Source: an uncultured Ruminococcus sp.
GTDB lineage: Bacteria > Bacillota > Clostridia > Oscillospirales > Ruminococcaceae
Direction of reading: 5' to 3'
Length of the DNA: 36,817 nt
NCBI GenBank assembly: GCA_902783005.1
Contig: CACZPI010000002.1
Location: 1 to 36,817, forward strand
The position numbers and the translations under genes are program-made. The notes under the pieces are model-generated. The model was given only the letters and a program-made list of their open reading frames with translations, was not told the DNA's origin and searched no databases. Positions within the stretch are counted from its first letter, which is position 1. The number at the start of each line of letters is the position of its first letter. Below are positions 24,149 through 32,669 of this stretch, piece by piece.

Positions 24149-25813
24149 ATGAAACATTACCAGAAGTACACCAGACAGTATTTCGATGTCCAGAATCCCC
24201 CGATGCGCTGGGCATCCAAGTCCTACATTGACAAGGCACCGGCCTGGTGCAGCGTGGATCTGCGTGACGGAAACCAGGCACTCATCATCCCGATGAGCCT
24301 CGAGGAAAAGCTCGAATTCTTCAAGCTCCTCGTCAAGATCGGCTTCAAGGAGATCGAGGTCGGCTTCCCGGCAGCTTCCGACACAGAGTATGAATTCTGC
24401 CGTGCGCTGATCGAGCAGCATCTCATCCCGGATGATGTGACCATCCAGGTGCTCACCCAGTCGAGAGAGCACATCATTGCCAAGACCTTTGAGGCACTGC
24501 GCGGCGCACCGCATGCCATTGTGCATCTGTACAATTCCACATCGGTGGCACAGCGTGAGCAGGTATTCCGCAAGTCGAAGGAGGAGATCGTTGAGATCGC
24601 GACCTTCGGCGCCAAGCTCTGCAAGGAATACCGTGAAAAGACCCCGGGTGATTTCCATTTTGAATATTCTCCGGAGAGCTTCACCGGTACCGAGCCCGAA
24701 TTCGCAGCCGAGATCTGCAATGCCGTCATCGACATCTGGGAGCCGACACCGGAGGACAAGGTCATCATCAATCTGCCCGTTACGGTTTCGCATTCCATGC
24801 CGCATGTCTATGCCAACCAGATCGAGTACATGTGTGACCATCTCCACAACCGTGAGAATATTGTCGTTTCCCTCCACCCGCATAATGACCGCGGCTGTGC
24901 GGTAGCGGATACCGAAATGGGTCTGCTGGCCGGCGCTGACCGTGTTGAGGGTACGCTGTTCGGCAACGGCGAGCGCACCGGTAATGTGGACATCGTGACG
25001 GTCGCCATGAATATGTTCACACACGGCGTGGATCCGCAGCTGGACTTCTCCAATATTCCCGAGCTGACCGAGCTCTATGAGCGTGTGACCCGGATGCATG
25101 TCTATGAGCGCCAGCCATACAGCGGCAAGCTCGTATTTGCTGCATTCTCCGGCTCGCATCAGGATGCCATTGCCAAGGGCATGAAGTGGCGCGAGGAGAA
25201 GCACTGCGATAAGTGGACGGTACCGTATCTGCCAATCGATCCGACAGATGTCGGCAGAGTCTATGAGGCAGATGTCATCCGCATCAATTCTCAGTCGGGC
25301 AAGGGCGGCATCGGCTATCTGCTCGAAACGCAGTTCGGCCTCGACATGCCCAAGAAGATGCGCGAGGAATTCGGCTACATCGTCAAGGGCATTTCGGATC
25401 GTGCCCACAAGGAGCTGCTCCCGGCAGAGGTACACGAGATCTTCCAGAATACCTATGTCAACCTGAACAAGCCGCTCGAATACAAGGAGATCCATTACGT
25501 TCAGAAGAACGGCATTCAAGCTGCTGTGACTCTCATGCAGAATGGTCAGGAATACACCGTCAAGGCGGACGGTACCGGCCGTCTGGATGCGGTCAGCAAT
25601 GCGATCAAGGCATTCCTCGGCAAGCAGTTCACGATCACGACCTACACCGAGCATGCACTGACCGTTTCCTCGAAGTCCGATGCAGTTTCCTATGTCGGCA
25701 TCGACGCAGACGGCAAGACCTACTGGGGCGTCGGCATCCGCAGTGATATTACCGATTCGTCTGTGGCAGCGCTCTTCAGCGCACTCGACCGCTGGATGAC
25801 TGCTGCAAAGTAA
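24149..25813 (+). CDS. leuA: 2-isopropylmalate synthase
   Basis: This 554-residue enzyme condenses acetyl-CoA with 2-oxoisovalerate, the first committed step to leucine. The catalytic barrel (about 30-310) shows SVDLRDGNQAL, KIGFKEIEVGFPAAS, the metal-binding HPHNDRG and GTLFGNGERTGNVD. A C-terminal LeuA allosteric dimer domain (about 430-554) should bind leucine for feedback inhibition. Its length and the opening QKYTRQYFDVQNPPMRWASKS (shortened here to its key run NPPMRW) resemble the longer, yeast-type LeuA2 form rather than the 515-residue E. coli type. The ATG at 24149 follows AAAGGCGG. It stands alone behind a T-box; leuBCD are not in the window. Confidence 0.95.
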   Translation: MKHYQKYTRQYFDVQNPPMRWASKSYIDKAPAWCSVDLRDGNQALIIPMSLEEKLEFFKLLVKIGFKEIEVGFPAASDTEYEFCRALIEQHLIPDDVTIQVLTQSREHIIAKTFEALRGAPHAIVHLYNSTSVAQREQVFRKSKEEIVEIATFGAKLCKEYREKTPGDFHFEYSPESFTGTEPEFAAEICNAVIDIWEPTPEDKVIINLPVTVSHSMPHVYANQIEYMCDHLHNRENIVVSLHPHNDRGCAVADTEMGLLAGADRVEGTLFGNGERTGNVDIVTVAMNMFTHGVDPQLDFSNIPELTELYERVTRMHVYERQPYSGKLVFAAFSGSHQDAIAKGMKWREEKHCDKWTVPYLPIDPTDVGRVYEADVIRINSQSGKGGIGYLLETQFGLDMPKKMREEFGYIVKGISDRAHKELLPAEVHEIFQNTYVNLNKPLEYKEIHYVQKNGIQAAVTLMQNGQEYTVKADGTGRLDAVSNAIKAFLGKQFTITTYTEHALTVSSKSDAVSYVGIDADGKTYWGVGIRSDITDSSVAALFSALDRWMTAAK

Positions 25814-25826
25814 GCATTCCCTCGCA

Positions 25827-25853
25827 AGCCCGCCCGGTATTCCGGCGCGGGCT
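25827..25853 (+). terminator. Stem-loop after leuA
   Basis: AGCCCGC (25827-25833) pairs with GCGGGCT (25847-25853), with an inner CGG/CCG extension, followed by ATGCGTGTTTT. The U-run is delayed, so termination may be partial and the GH2-type gene 85 bases downstream could be read through. Confidence 0.6.
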
Positions 25854-25897
25854 ATGCGTGTTTTAGGGGACATTTGAGAACAGGAGAAACGAAGAAG

Positions 25898-28681
25898 ATG
25901 ATCCATTCCTTTTCATTAGGCGGCATCTGGCAGTTCTGTGCCGATGAAGCCCGGCATTTTACGGGCTTTCCGCCGACGACATTCGCAGACACGATCCCGC
26001 TTCCCGGCACGACTGCACAGGCAGGGAAGGGAACGCCGAATCCAAAACGCGAGGACGGCTGCCTGACCGAGGTATACCCCTACAAGGGGAATGCCTGGTT
26101 CCGCAGAAAGGTTCAGATCCCGGAGAGCTGCCGCGGGAAAGCAATGGAACTCTGTCTGGAGCGCACGCGCATCACGACACTGTATGTCAATGGCGAGCGG
26201 GTCGGCTCCTGCGACAGCCTTTGTACGCCGCACCGGTATGATCTGACTGCATGGTCACAGGCATCTGAGCTTGCATTGTGCATTTGCGTGGATAATGCCT
26301 CCTATCCGACCGCCGGCGGGCATATGACCTCGCCCGATACGCAGACGAACTGGAACGGCATTACCGGTGAGATCGCGCTGCGGTTTTACGATTCCAACAG
26401 CATCCGCAGCGTCCGTGTGATCCCGGATTGTCCGGCACGCCGCATCACGCTCCGGATGCGCACACAGGGAACAATCCGCACACTCAAGGCAGAAGGGGAA
26501 TGGATCGGCCTGCAGGGCAGGATCGCTGACATTCCGCCGCAGATCCTCGAGGTCACCGTGCAGGAAAACGGCGAATGTACGGCGGTGATGCAGCTTGATG
26601 AGACGGCGCCGCTCTGGGATGAGTATTCCCCTGTCATCGGCAAGCTGACCCTGCGTCCGTTTGACAGCCAGGATGTGACGACCGTCAGCTTCGGACTGTC
26701 CGATCTGCGGGCAGACGGGCATACCTTTACCAGCCACGGCAGACCGGTATTCCTGCGCGGCAAGCATGACGGCATGATTTTCCCGCTCCTTGGCGCCGCC
26801 CCGACGACAGTGGAGGAATGGCTTCATGTCATGGGTACTGCAAAGCGCTATGGCATCAACCATTACCGCTTCCATACCTGCTGCCCGCCGGATGCGGCAT
26901 TCACGGCAGCCGATCTCCTCGGCATCTATATGGAGCCGGAGATCTTCTTCTGGGGCTCTCTGCATGCACCCGGAGAGGAGGGTTTCAATCCTGCCGAGCA
27001 GGCGTACCTTGTCACCGAGGGCAGGCGGATGCTCGAGGAATTCGGGAACCATCCGTCCTTCTGCATGTTCTCCCTTGGAAATGAGCTCTGGGGCAGCCCG
27101 GAGCGGATGGGGGAGATCCTGCGGTATTACAAGCAGGACGAGCACCGGATCCTGTTCACACAGGGCTGCAATAATTTCCAGTTCTGGCCGAATCTGATTC
27201 CGGAGGATGATTATTTTGTGGGCGTCCGGCTCTCCGCTGACCGCCTGATCCGGGGCAGCTACGGCGCCTGTGACCAGCCCTTCGGCCATGTGCAGGCAGA
27301 GCGTCCTTCCACCATGCATTGCTATGATCCGCTGATCCTGCCGGAGGCATCCGCATCCGACGGGACAGACGGCGGTGCTGCGGAAATTGAGATCCAGTAT
27401 GGCACCGGCGTCAAGAAAGTCCGCATCGACAATGCAACAAGCGGCCTGATTCCCGACAGGCCGGTCGTGACCCATGAGATCGGTCAGTACGTTACCTATC
27501 CCGATTTTACGGAGATCCCGAAGTATACCGGTGTCCTTCGCGCCCGCAATTTCGAGATCTTCCGCGAACGTCTCGAAGCGGCCGGAATGGGCGGACAGGC
27601 CGGGGATTTCTTCACCTGCTCCGGTCAACTGGCCGTGCAGTGCTACAAGGAAGAGTTGGAAGCTGTCATGCGTTCGCAGCTCATTGCGGGCTGTCAGATC
27701 CTTGACATTCAGGATTTCACCGGGCAGGGGACAGCACTTGTCGGCATCCTCAATGCGTTTATGGAAAGCAAGGGGCTGATTTCCGAAGAGGACTGGCGCG
27801 GCTTCTTTTCGGATTCCGTGCTGCTCGGCATGTTTCCGGACTATTGTCTGACAGACCGTCTGCATATGCAAATCAAGCTCCGACATTATGCCCCGGAGCC
27901 TGTGCATGAGAAAATGCAGTATACCATTCGGCGCGGGAAGGATATTCTCTCGACGGGGAAGATGGGTGTGGATGTCCAGGGGCAGGGCTTGTTTGCAATC
28001 GGTGAGATCGACTTTGTGCTGCCGCCTGTCTCGGAAGCACAGACGATTACTGTGACGCTGCAGCTTCCGCATACGCATAACAGCTATACGTTCCGGCAGT
28101 ACCCGGTGCAGGAAATGCCCCTCATGCAGTCGGATGAAGTACTTTGCATCACCCACGATCTCCCGGAGGCCATGCAGGCGCTTGCAGAGGGCGGGCGTGT
28201 GCTCTTCCTTCCGGAATCCCTCACGGAAAAGGTCAGGGGCTTTTATTGTGCGGATTTCTGGTGCTATCCGATGTTCCGCAGCATTTCTGAAAGCATGGGC
28301 AAGGAGGTACCGGTCGGAACGCTTGGTCTGTGCATCGACAACGCACATCCCGCGCTGCAGGGCTTTGCGTCCGAGCACTGGTCTACGCCGCAGTGGTATG
28401 ATCTGGTAACGCATTCGGATCTTGCTGTGCTGGACGGGACGGATGTGCAGCCGATCGTGCAGATGATCGACAATTTCGAGCGCAACCATAAGCTCGGCCT
28501 GCTGTTTGAATGCTCTGTTGGTCAGGGCAGACTGCTTGTCTGCACCGCAAGACTTGATGAAATCACAGACCGCATGGAGGTGCGCCAGTTTGCCAGGGGC
28601 TTGCTGGCCTATGCGCATTCCGATGCATTTGCACCGAAGGCTGCGCTGACAATGGAACAGGCGGAGAAGATCCTCCGATGA
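25898..28681 (+). CDS. GH2-type glycoside hydrolase, cytoplasmic
   Basis: The ATG at 25898 follows CAGGAG and gives 927 residues without a signal peptide. The layout is that of family 2: a jelly-roll sugar-binding domain (about 1-170, GNAWFRRKVQIPES), an Ig-like domain (to about 270) and a TIM barrel from about 275 (GRPVFLRGKHDG, YGINHYRFHTCCPPDAAF). The likely acid/base is Glu396 in SLGNELWG and the nucleophile candidate is Glu527 in THEIGQY. A further C-terminal part (about 650-927) is unassigned. It should remove a beta-linked sugar from imported oligosaccharides, but the HCCPPD and THEIGQY variants do not let me choose between galactosidase, glucuronidase, mannosidase or arabinopyranosidase. 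The stop overlaps the next start by 4 bases. Confidence 0.78.
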   Translation: MIHSFSLGGIWQFCADEARHFTGFPPTTFADTIPLPGTTAQAGKGTPNPKREDGCLTEVYPYKGNAWFRRKVQIPESCRGKAMELCLERTRITTLYVNGERVGSCDSLCTPHRYDLTAWSQASELALCICVDNASYPTAGGHMTSPDTQTNWNGITGEIALRFYDSNSIRSVRVIPDCPARRITLRMRTQGTIRTLKAEGEWIGLQGRIADIPPQILEVTVQENGECTAVMQLDETAPLWDEYSPVIGKLTLRPFDSQDVTTVSFGLSDLRADGHTFTSHGRPVFLRGKHDGMIFPLLGAAPTTVEEWLHVMGTAKRYGINHYRFHTCCPPDAAFTAADLLGIYMEPEIFFWGSLHAPGEEGFNPAEQAYLVTEGRRMLEEFGNHPSFCMFSLGNELWGSPERMGEILRYYKQDEHRILFTQGCNNFQFWPNLIPEDDYFVGVRLSADRLIRGSYGACDQPFGHVQAERPSTMHCYDPLILPEASASDGTDGGAAEIEIQYGTGVKKVRIDNATSGLIPDRPVVTHEIGQYVTYPDFTEIPKYTGVLRARNFEIFRERLEAAGMGGQAGDFFTCSGQLAVQCYKEELEAVMRSQLIAGCQILDIQDFTGQGTALVGILNAFMESKGLISEEDWRGFFSDSVLLGMFPDYCLTDRLHMQIKLRHYAPEPVHEKMQYTIRRGKDILSTGKMGVDVQGQGLFAIGEIDFVLPPVSEAQTITVTLQLPHTHNSYTFRQYPVQEMPLMQSDEVLCITHDLPEAMQALAEGGRVLFLPESLTEKVRGFYCADFWCYPMFRSISESMGKEVPVGTLGLCIDNAHPALQGFASEHWSTPQWYDLVTHSDLAVLDGTDVQPIVQMIDNFERNHKLGLLFECSVGQGRLLVCTARLDEITDRMEVRQFARGLLAYAHSDAFAPKAALTMEQAEKILR

Positions 28682-29253
28682 CTCTTCCGGCACTGACAGA
28701 GAGCGAAACACAGTATGATCTGGAGTTCCGTGACACGGCGTTTCACGGCCTGATCCATAACTTTGCGGTGTCGGAGGACTATCAGACCGCTGTCACGATC
28801 TCGCGGTACGGGCAGTATGAGATCCTGGTCTATGACGATCTGGAGTTTTCCTACGTTATCTGGACGGGCTATACGAGAGGGGCACCCACTGTGTATTATG
28901 TGGAGGATACGCTGTACATCCTGCACCGTGATACGGTCATCAAGGTGACAGAGCCCGGGGTCTGGCAAACGTATACATTCGCCGATCCCAATGAAGGAGC
29001 GCGGTTTCTCAATGCACATCCCGGTGAAAACGCCTATGCCGTCGTTCAGGTCGGAGACAGGCGATACTTTCTTGAAAAAGGAAATCTGGTTTTCTCCATT
29101 GGGGACAGTGAGGGGACGTTCTATGTCACGGATGAGGGGACGCATACTCTCCCGTCGGTGGTCATCTCGGTCATCATGTCCCTGATGTTCGGGGTATGGC
29201 TGTATCGCACCTTTATGGATCAGTACCGGCAGAATCATCCTGAGAAGGACTGA
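28678..29253 (+). CDS. Unknown protein with C-terminal membrane anchor
   Basis: I do not recognise this 191-residue protein. Residues 1-150 read as short beta strands with many aromatic residues and turns (YQTAVTISRYGQYEILVYDD, YVEDTLYILHRD, VGDRRYFLEKGNLVFS), reminiscent of propeller or sandwich repeats. One membrane span follows (about 157-177, VVISVIMSLMFGVWLY), then a short basic tail. With no signal peptide it would be a tail-anchored protein facing the cytoplasm. Its ATG overlaps the stop of the GH2-type gene (ATGA), so it is made together with that enzyme and could hold it at the membrane; this is inference only. Confidence 0.7.
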   Translation: MTLPALTESETQYDLEFRDTAFHGLIHNFAVSEDYQTAVTISRYGQYEILVYDDLEFSYVIWTGYTRGAPTVYYVEDTLYILHRDTVIKVTEPGVWQTYTFADPNEGARFLNAHPGENAYAVVQVGDRRYFLEKGNLVFSIGDSEGTFYVTDEGTHTLPSVVISVIMSLMFGVWLYRTFMDQYRQNHPEKD

Positions 29254-29324
29254 CGCACTTGTGCCTGATAAATGCAAGCGATTTCGAGGTTTTGCTTTCT
29301 TTTTGAAAGTTCAGACCGTACATC

Positions 29325-29353
29325 TTGACGAAAAAGAAAAAATATGGTATAAT
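29325..29353 (+). promoter_or_regulatory. lysA promoter
   Basis: TTGACG and TATAAT are separated by an A-rich 17-bp spacer with TGG before the -10. The leader is about 50 bases, too short for a lysine riboswitch. Confidence 0.88.
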
Positions 29354-29410
29354 AAAGTGTATTTCATGTAGATACAACTGATTTTGTACGAATAACAAGG
29401 AGTGATCCCC

Positions 29411-30682
29411 ATGGAAAAAATTCCGTTTCTGACCAAGGAACAGGCAGAGGAGATCTGCAAGACCTACCCGACCCCGTTCCATATCTATGACGAAAAAGGC
29501 ATCCGTGAGAATGCCCGCCTTGTGCAGAAGGCATTTGCCTGGAACAAGGGCTACCGTGAGTATTTTGCCGTCAAGGCGACCCCGAATCCGTATATCCTCA
29601 AGATCCTGAAGGAAGAAGGCTGCGGTGTGGACTGCTCGTCCCTGACAGAGCTGATGATGTCGGATGCGTGCGGCTTTTCCGGCAGCGACATCATGTTCTC
29701 CTCGAATGTGACACCCGCGGAGGACTACAAGCTGGCGTACAAGCTCGGTGCCTATATCAACCTTGATGATATTACCCATATTGATTATCTTGACCAGCTC
29801 ACCGGCATTCCGGAGACCATCTGCTGCCGGTTCAATGCAGGCGGCAACTTCACCATTTCGACCTTCGTCATGGACAAGCCGCAGGATGCCAAGTACGGCT
29901 TTACCCGTGAGCAGATGTTCGAGGGCTTCCGCAAGCTGATGGCAAAGGGTGCCAAGCACTTCGGCATTCATGCCTTCCTGGCTTCCAACACCGTCACAAA
30001 TGACTACTATCCGACGCTTGCCCGCCAGATGTTCCAGCTTGCCGTGGATCTGAAAAACGAGACCGGCGCGGACATTCAGTTCATCAATCTCTCCGGCGGT
30101 GTCGGCGTGGCCTACCGCCCGGATCAGACTCCGAATGACATCCTTGCCATCGGTGAGGGCGTTCACAAGGTCTTCGATGAGATCCTGGTTCCGAACGGCC
30201 TGGGAGATGTGGCACTGTTCACGGAGATGGGACGCTTCATGCTTGCCCCCTACGGTGCCCTTGTGTCCCGCGTGCTCCACAAGAAGCACATCTACAAGGA
30301 ATATGTCGGCCTCGATGCGTGTGCCGCCAATCTCATGCGCCCGGCTATGTACGGGGCATACCACCACATCACCGTGCTTGGCAAGGAGCATGAGCCGCTG
30401 ACCTACCAGTGCGATGTGACAGGCGGCCTGTGCGAGAACAATGACAAATTCGCCATTGATCGGATGCTCCCGCCGACCGAGATCGGGGATCTGGTCTACA
30501 TTCACGATACCGGTGCGCATGGATTCTCCATGGGCTACAATTACAACGGCAAGCTCCGCAGCGCCGAGCTTCTCCTCAAGGAGGACGGCAGCGTGCAGCT
30601 GATCCGCCGTGCGGAGACGCCCGCGGATTACTTTGCAACGTTTGATTTCTCCGGGATCATGGACAAGTATCTGAATCGGTAA
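29411..30682 (+). CDS. lysA: Diaminopimelate decarboxylase
   Basis: The ATG at 29411, 8 bases after AAGGAG, gives 423 residues; the in-frame GTG at 29402 overlaps the Shine-Dalgarno. The fold type III PLP enzyme has the lysine in YFAVKATPNP, the phosphate-binding NLSGGVGVAYRP, EMGRFMLAPYGAL and a C-terminal barrel with HDTGAHGFSMGYNYNG. It makes lysine from meso-diaminopimelate, the last step of lysine synthesis. The usual CESGD box is here LCENND: Cys and Glu are kept but SG becomes NN. This marks it as a divergent subfamily, and a related amino-acid decarboxylase is possible. It is monocistronic with a very strong terminator. Confidence 0.85.
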   Translation: MEKIPFLTKEQAEEICKTYPTPFHIYDEKGIRENARLVQKAFAWNKGYREYFAVKATPNPYILKILKEEGCGVDCSSLTELMMSDACGFSGSDIMFSSNVTPAEDYKLAYKLGAYINLDDITHIDYLDQLTGIPETICCRFNAGGNFTISTFVMDKPQDAKYGFTREQMFEGFRKLMAKGAKHFGIHAFLASNTVTNDYYPTLARQMFQLAVDLKNETGADIQFINLSGGVGVAYRPDQTPNDILAIGEGVHKVFDEILVPNGLGDVALFTEMGRFMLAPYGALVSRVLHKKHIYKEYVGLDACAANLMRPAMYGAYHHITVLGKEHEPLTYQCDVTGGLCENNDKFAIDRMLPPTEIGDLVYIHDTGAHGFSMGYNYNGKLRSAELLLKEDGSVQLIRRAETPADYFATFDFSGIMDKYLNR

Positions 30683-30688
30683 GTAAAG

Positions 30689-30721
30689 CTGCGCCCCTCC
30701 GGGAATCCCGGAGGGGCGCAG
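30689..30721 (+). terminator. Terminator after lysA
   Basis: A perfect 15-bp GC-rich stem (30689-30703 with 30707-30721) around AAT, followed by TTAGAGTTTT. Confidence 0.88.
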
Positions 30722-30804
30722 TTAGAGTTTTACCCATAAAAGGGGCATATTCCTGTGCAAATTTAGATGGGCTGCCAAAATTCGACCCGTGTCGGATGTC
30801 AGCA

Positions 30805-30833
30805 TTGACAAACCGTTCAAGCTATGGTATACT
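30805..30833 (+). promoter_or_regulatory. ppa promoter
   Basis: TTGACA and TATACT are separated by 17 bp with TGG before the -10; the ATG is 36 bases downstream of the -10. Confidence 0.9.
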
Positions 30834-30868
30834 AAAATCAAGGGATTATGATTCCAAGGAGGGATACT

Positions 30869-31399
30869 ATGAATATCTGGCATAATATCAGCCCGAAGCG
30901 CATCAGCGCAGAGGATTTTGTGGCTGTCGTGGAGATCCCCAAGGGCAGCAAGATCAAGTACGAGCTGGACAAGGAGACCGGTCTGATGAAGCTCGACCGG
31001 ATCCTGCATACTTCGACGCATTATCCGGCAAACTACGGCCTGATCCCGCGTACCTTCGCAGATGATGATGACCCGCTCGATGTGCTGGTGCTCTGTTCGG
31101 AATCGCTCGGCCCGATGACGCTGGTCCGCTGCTACCCGATCGGTGTGATCCGCATGATCGACAACGGGCGGCATGATGACAAGATCATTGCCATTCCGTT
31201 TGACGATCCGAATTATAACACCTACCATTCCATTGACGAGCTGCCGTCGCATATTTTTGCCGAAATGACGCACTTCTTCCGCGTGTACAAGGAGCTGGAA
31301 AACAAGGAGACTGCCGTCAATGAGGTAGAATCTCTCGAGGTTGCCAAGCAGATCATCCATGAGGACATTGACCGCTATATTGAGAAGTTCTGCAAGTAA
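30869..31399 (+). CDS. ppa: Inorganic pyrophosphatase (family I)
   Basis: The ATG at 30869 follows CAAGGAGGG and gives 176 residues, the normal size for a soluble family I enzyme. It has [31 protein letters not shown] and the metal-binding [11 protein letters not shown] signature. It splits pyrophosphate to drive biosynthesis in the cytoplasm. The PRPP synthetase gene follows after 95 bases without a clear promoter, so co-transcription is likely. Confidence 0.93.
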   Translation: MNIWHNISPKRISAEDFVAVVEIPKGSKIKYELDKETGLMKLDRILHTSTHYPANYGLIPRTFADDDDPLDVLVLCSESLGPMTLVRCYPIGVIRMIDNGRHDDKIIAIPFDDPNYNTYHSIDELPSHIFAEMTHFFRVYKELENKETAVNEVESLEVAKQIIHEDIDRYIEKFCK

Positions 31400-31414
31400 T
31401 CCATCGGATATCCT

Positions 31415-31429
31415 GCGGCGGGGCGCCGC
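31415..31429 (+). promoter_or_regulatory. GC-rich hairpin between ppa and prs
   Basis: GCGGCG and CGCCGC form a 6-bp stem with a GGG loop 15 bases after the ppa stop. It has no U-run, so it is more likely an mRNA-stabilising or processing element than a terminator. Confidence 0.4.
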
Positions 31430-31445
31430 TTGAACATATCAAATT

Positions 31446-31486
31446 ATGCAAGGGAGGTAACCTTCGCGGCTGCACCTGCGAAGGGC
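31446..31486 (+). promoter_or_regulatory. Hairpin between a strong Shine-Dalgarno and the prs start
   Basis: AAGGGAGGT (31450-31458) is a strong ribosome site but lies 36 bases before the ATG at 31495. CCTTCGC (31461-31467) and GCGAAGG (31478-31484) form a 7-bp hairpin between them; its 3' arm contains a second, normally placed GAAGGG. Folding would hide the proximal site and bring the distal one nearer. A four-codon frame (ATG CAA GGG AGG TAA, 31446-31460) also overlaps the distal site. Confidence 0.6.
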
Positions 31487-31494
31487 AAAAAAGC

Positions 31495-32631
31495 ATGAGT
31501 AACACGGAAATCCTGTTCGACCATCAGACGAACGTGGCACCGCTTGGTGTCATCGCAATGAACAGTGCCACGGAGCTTGGCAGCAAGATCAATGATTATC
31601 TTGTCAAGTGGGCACACAAGGGCGGCTTCAACACCGAATCCTTCCTCATCGAGAGTGAGTGCCCGCGTTTCTCCTCCGGTGACGGCAAGGGTCTGATCAA
31701 ATCCACCGTCCGCGGCAAGGATCTGTTCATCATCACCGACATGGGCAATTACAGCGTGACCTACGACTACTTCGGCATGAGAAATGCCATGTCTCCTGAC
31801 GATCATTTCCAGGATCTCAAGCGCATCATTCAGGCCGCATCCGGCAAGGCATACCGTATCAATGTCATTATGCCGATCCTGTACGGCGGTAGACAGCACC
31901 GCCGCAACTACCGCGAATCTCTTGACTGCGCTGTTGCACTGCAGGAGCTGCAGGCAATGGGTGTTGCGAATATCGTGACCTTTGACGCGCATGATCCGCG
32001 TGTCTGCAACGCAGTACCGCTGATGGGCTTCGACAATGTGATCCCGTCCTATCAGGTGCTCAAGGCAATGTTTGAAAGCATTGATGATTTCCATGCGACC
32101 AAGGACAGCTTCATGGTCGTATCTCCCGATGAGGGTGCACTCAACCGCAACATGCTCTATGCCTCCGAGCTCGGTGTGGATATGGGTATGTTCTACAAGC
32201 GCCGTGATTATTCCCGCATTGTCGGCGGCAGAAATCCGATCGTAGCACATGAGTACCTCGGCAACAGCGTTGAGGGTAAGGATGTATTCATTGCCGATGA
32301 TATTATTTCCTCCGGTGAGTCCATGCTCGATATTGCCTACGCACTGAAGAAGCGCGGTGCAAAGCGCATTTTTGCCTATGCAACCTACTCCATCTTCACC
32401 AACGGTCTTGAGAAGTTTGACAAGGCTTATGCAGACGGCTTCATTTCCGGCGTATTCGGTACGAATCTGACCTACCGCAGCCCGGAGCTGAAGGGACGCG
32501 AGTGGTTCCACGAGGTTGATGTATCCAAGTATGTGGCATATTTCATTGCCTCGATCAACCACGATGTATCCATCAGTACTGTGCTTGACCCGCACGAGAA
32601 GATCCGCAAGCTCCTCGACGAACACAAGTAA
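31495..32631 (+). CDS. prs: Ribose-phosphate pyrophosphokinase (PRPP synthetase)
   Basis: These 378 residues contain the family landmarks: an RxxRRNYRES-like segment (YGGRQHRRNYRESLD, ATP side), VTFDAHDPR (the metal/flexible-loop His), VVSPDEGALNR and the PRPP loop ADDIISSGESM (about 267-277). The enzyme converts ribose 5-phosphate and ATP to PRPP for nucleotides, His, Trp and NAD. It is about 60 residues longer than the Bacillus enzyme; a long N-terminus and internal extensions are known in clostridial relatives. It sits downstream of ppa and may be translationally controlled by the leader hairpin. Confidence 0.92.
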   Translation: MSNTEILFDHQTNVAPLGVIAMNSATELGSKINDYLVKWAHKGGFNTESFLIESECPRFSSGDGKGLIKSTVRGKDLFIITDMGNYSVTYDYFGMRNAMSPDDHFQDLKRIIQAASGKAYRINVIMPILYGGRQHRRNYRESLDCAVALQELQAMGVANIVTFDAHDPRVCNAVPLMGFDNVIPSYQVLKAMFESIDDFHATKDSFMVVSPDEGALNRNMLYASELGVDMGMFYKRRDYSRIVGGRNPIVAHEYLGNSVEGKDVFIADDIISSGESMLDIAYALKKRGAKRIFAYATYSIFTNGLEKFDKAYADGFISGVFGTNLTYRSPELKGREWFHEVDVSKYVAYFIASINHDVSISTVLDPHEKIRKLLDEHK

Positions 32632-32635
32632 TACG

Positions 32636-32664
32636 AAGCGGCATCCTTTTGCAGGATGCCGCTT
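32636..32664 (+). terminator. Terminator after prs
   Basis: A 12-bp stem (32636-32647 with 32653-32664) with a 5-base loop, followed by TTTGTTT. Confidence 0.9.
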
Positions 32665-32669
32665 TTTGT

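Noticed and set aside
24089..25906. 605-codon minus-strand frame opposite leuA
   Set aside because: Shadow of a strongly conserved gene in GC-rich DNA; no family features or start signals.
26255..28711. 818-codon minus-strand frame opposite the GH2-type gene
   Set aside because: Antisense shadow without ribosome site or recognisable motifs.
29254..29410. Lysine riboswitch upstream of lysA
   Set aside because: The leader after the promoter is only about 50 bases, far too short.
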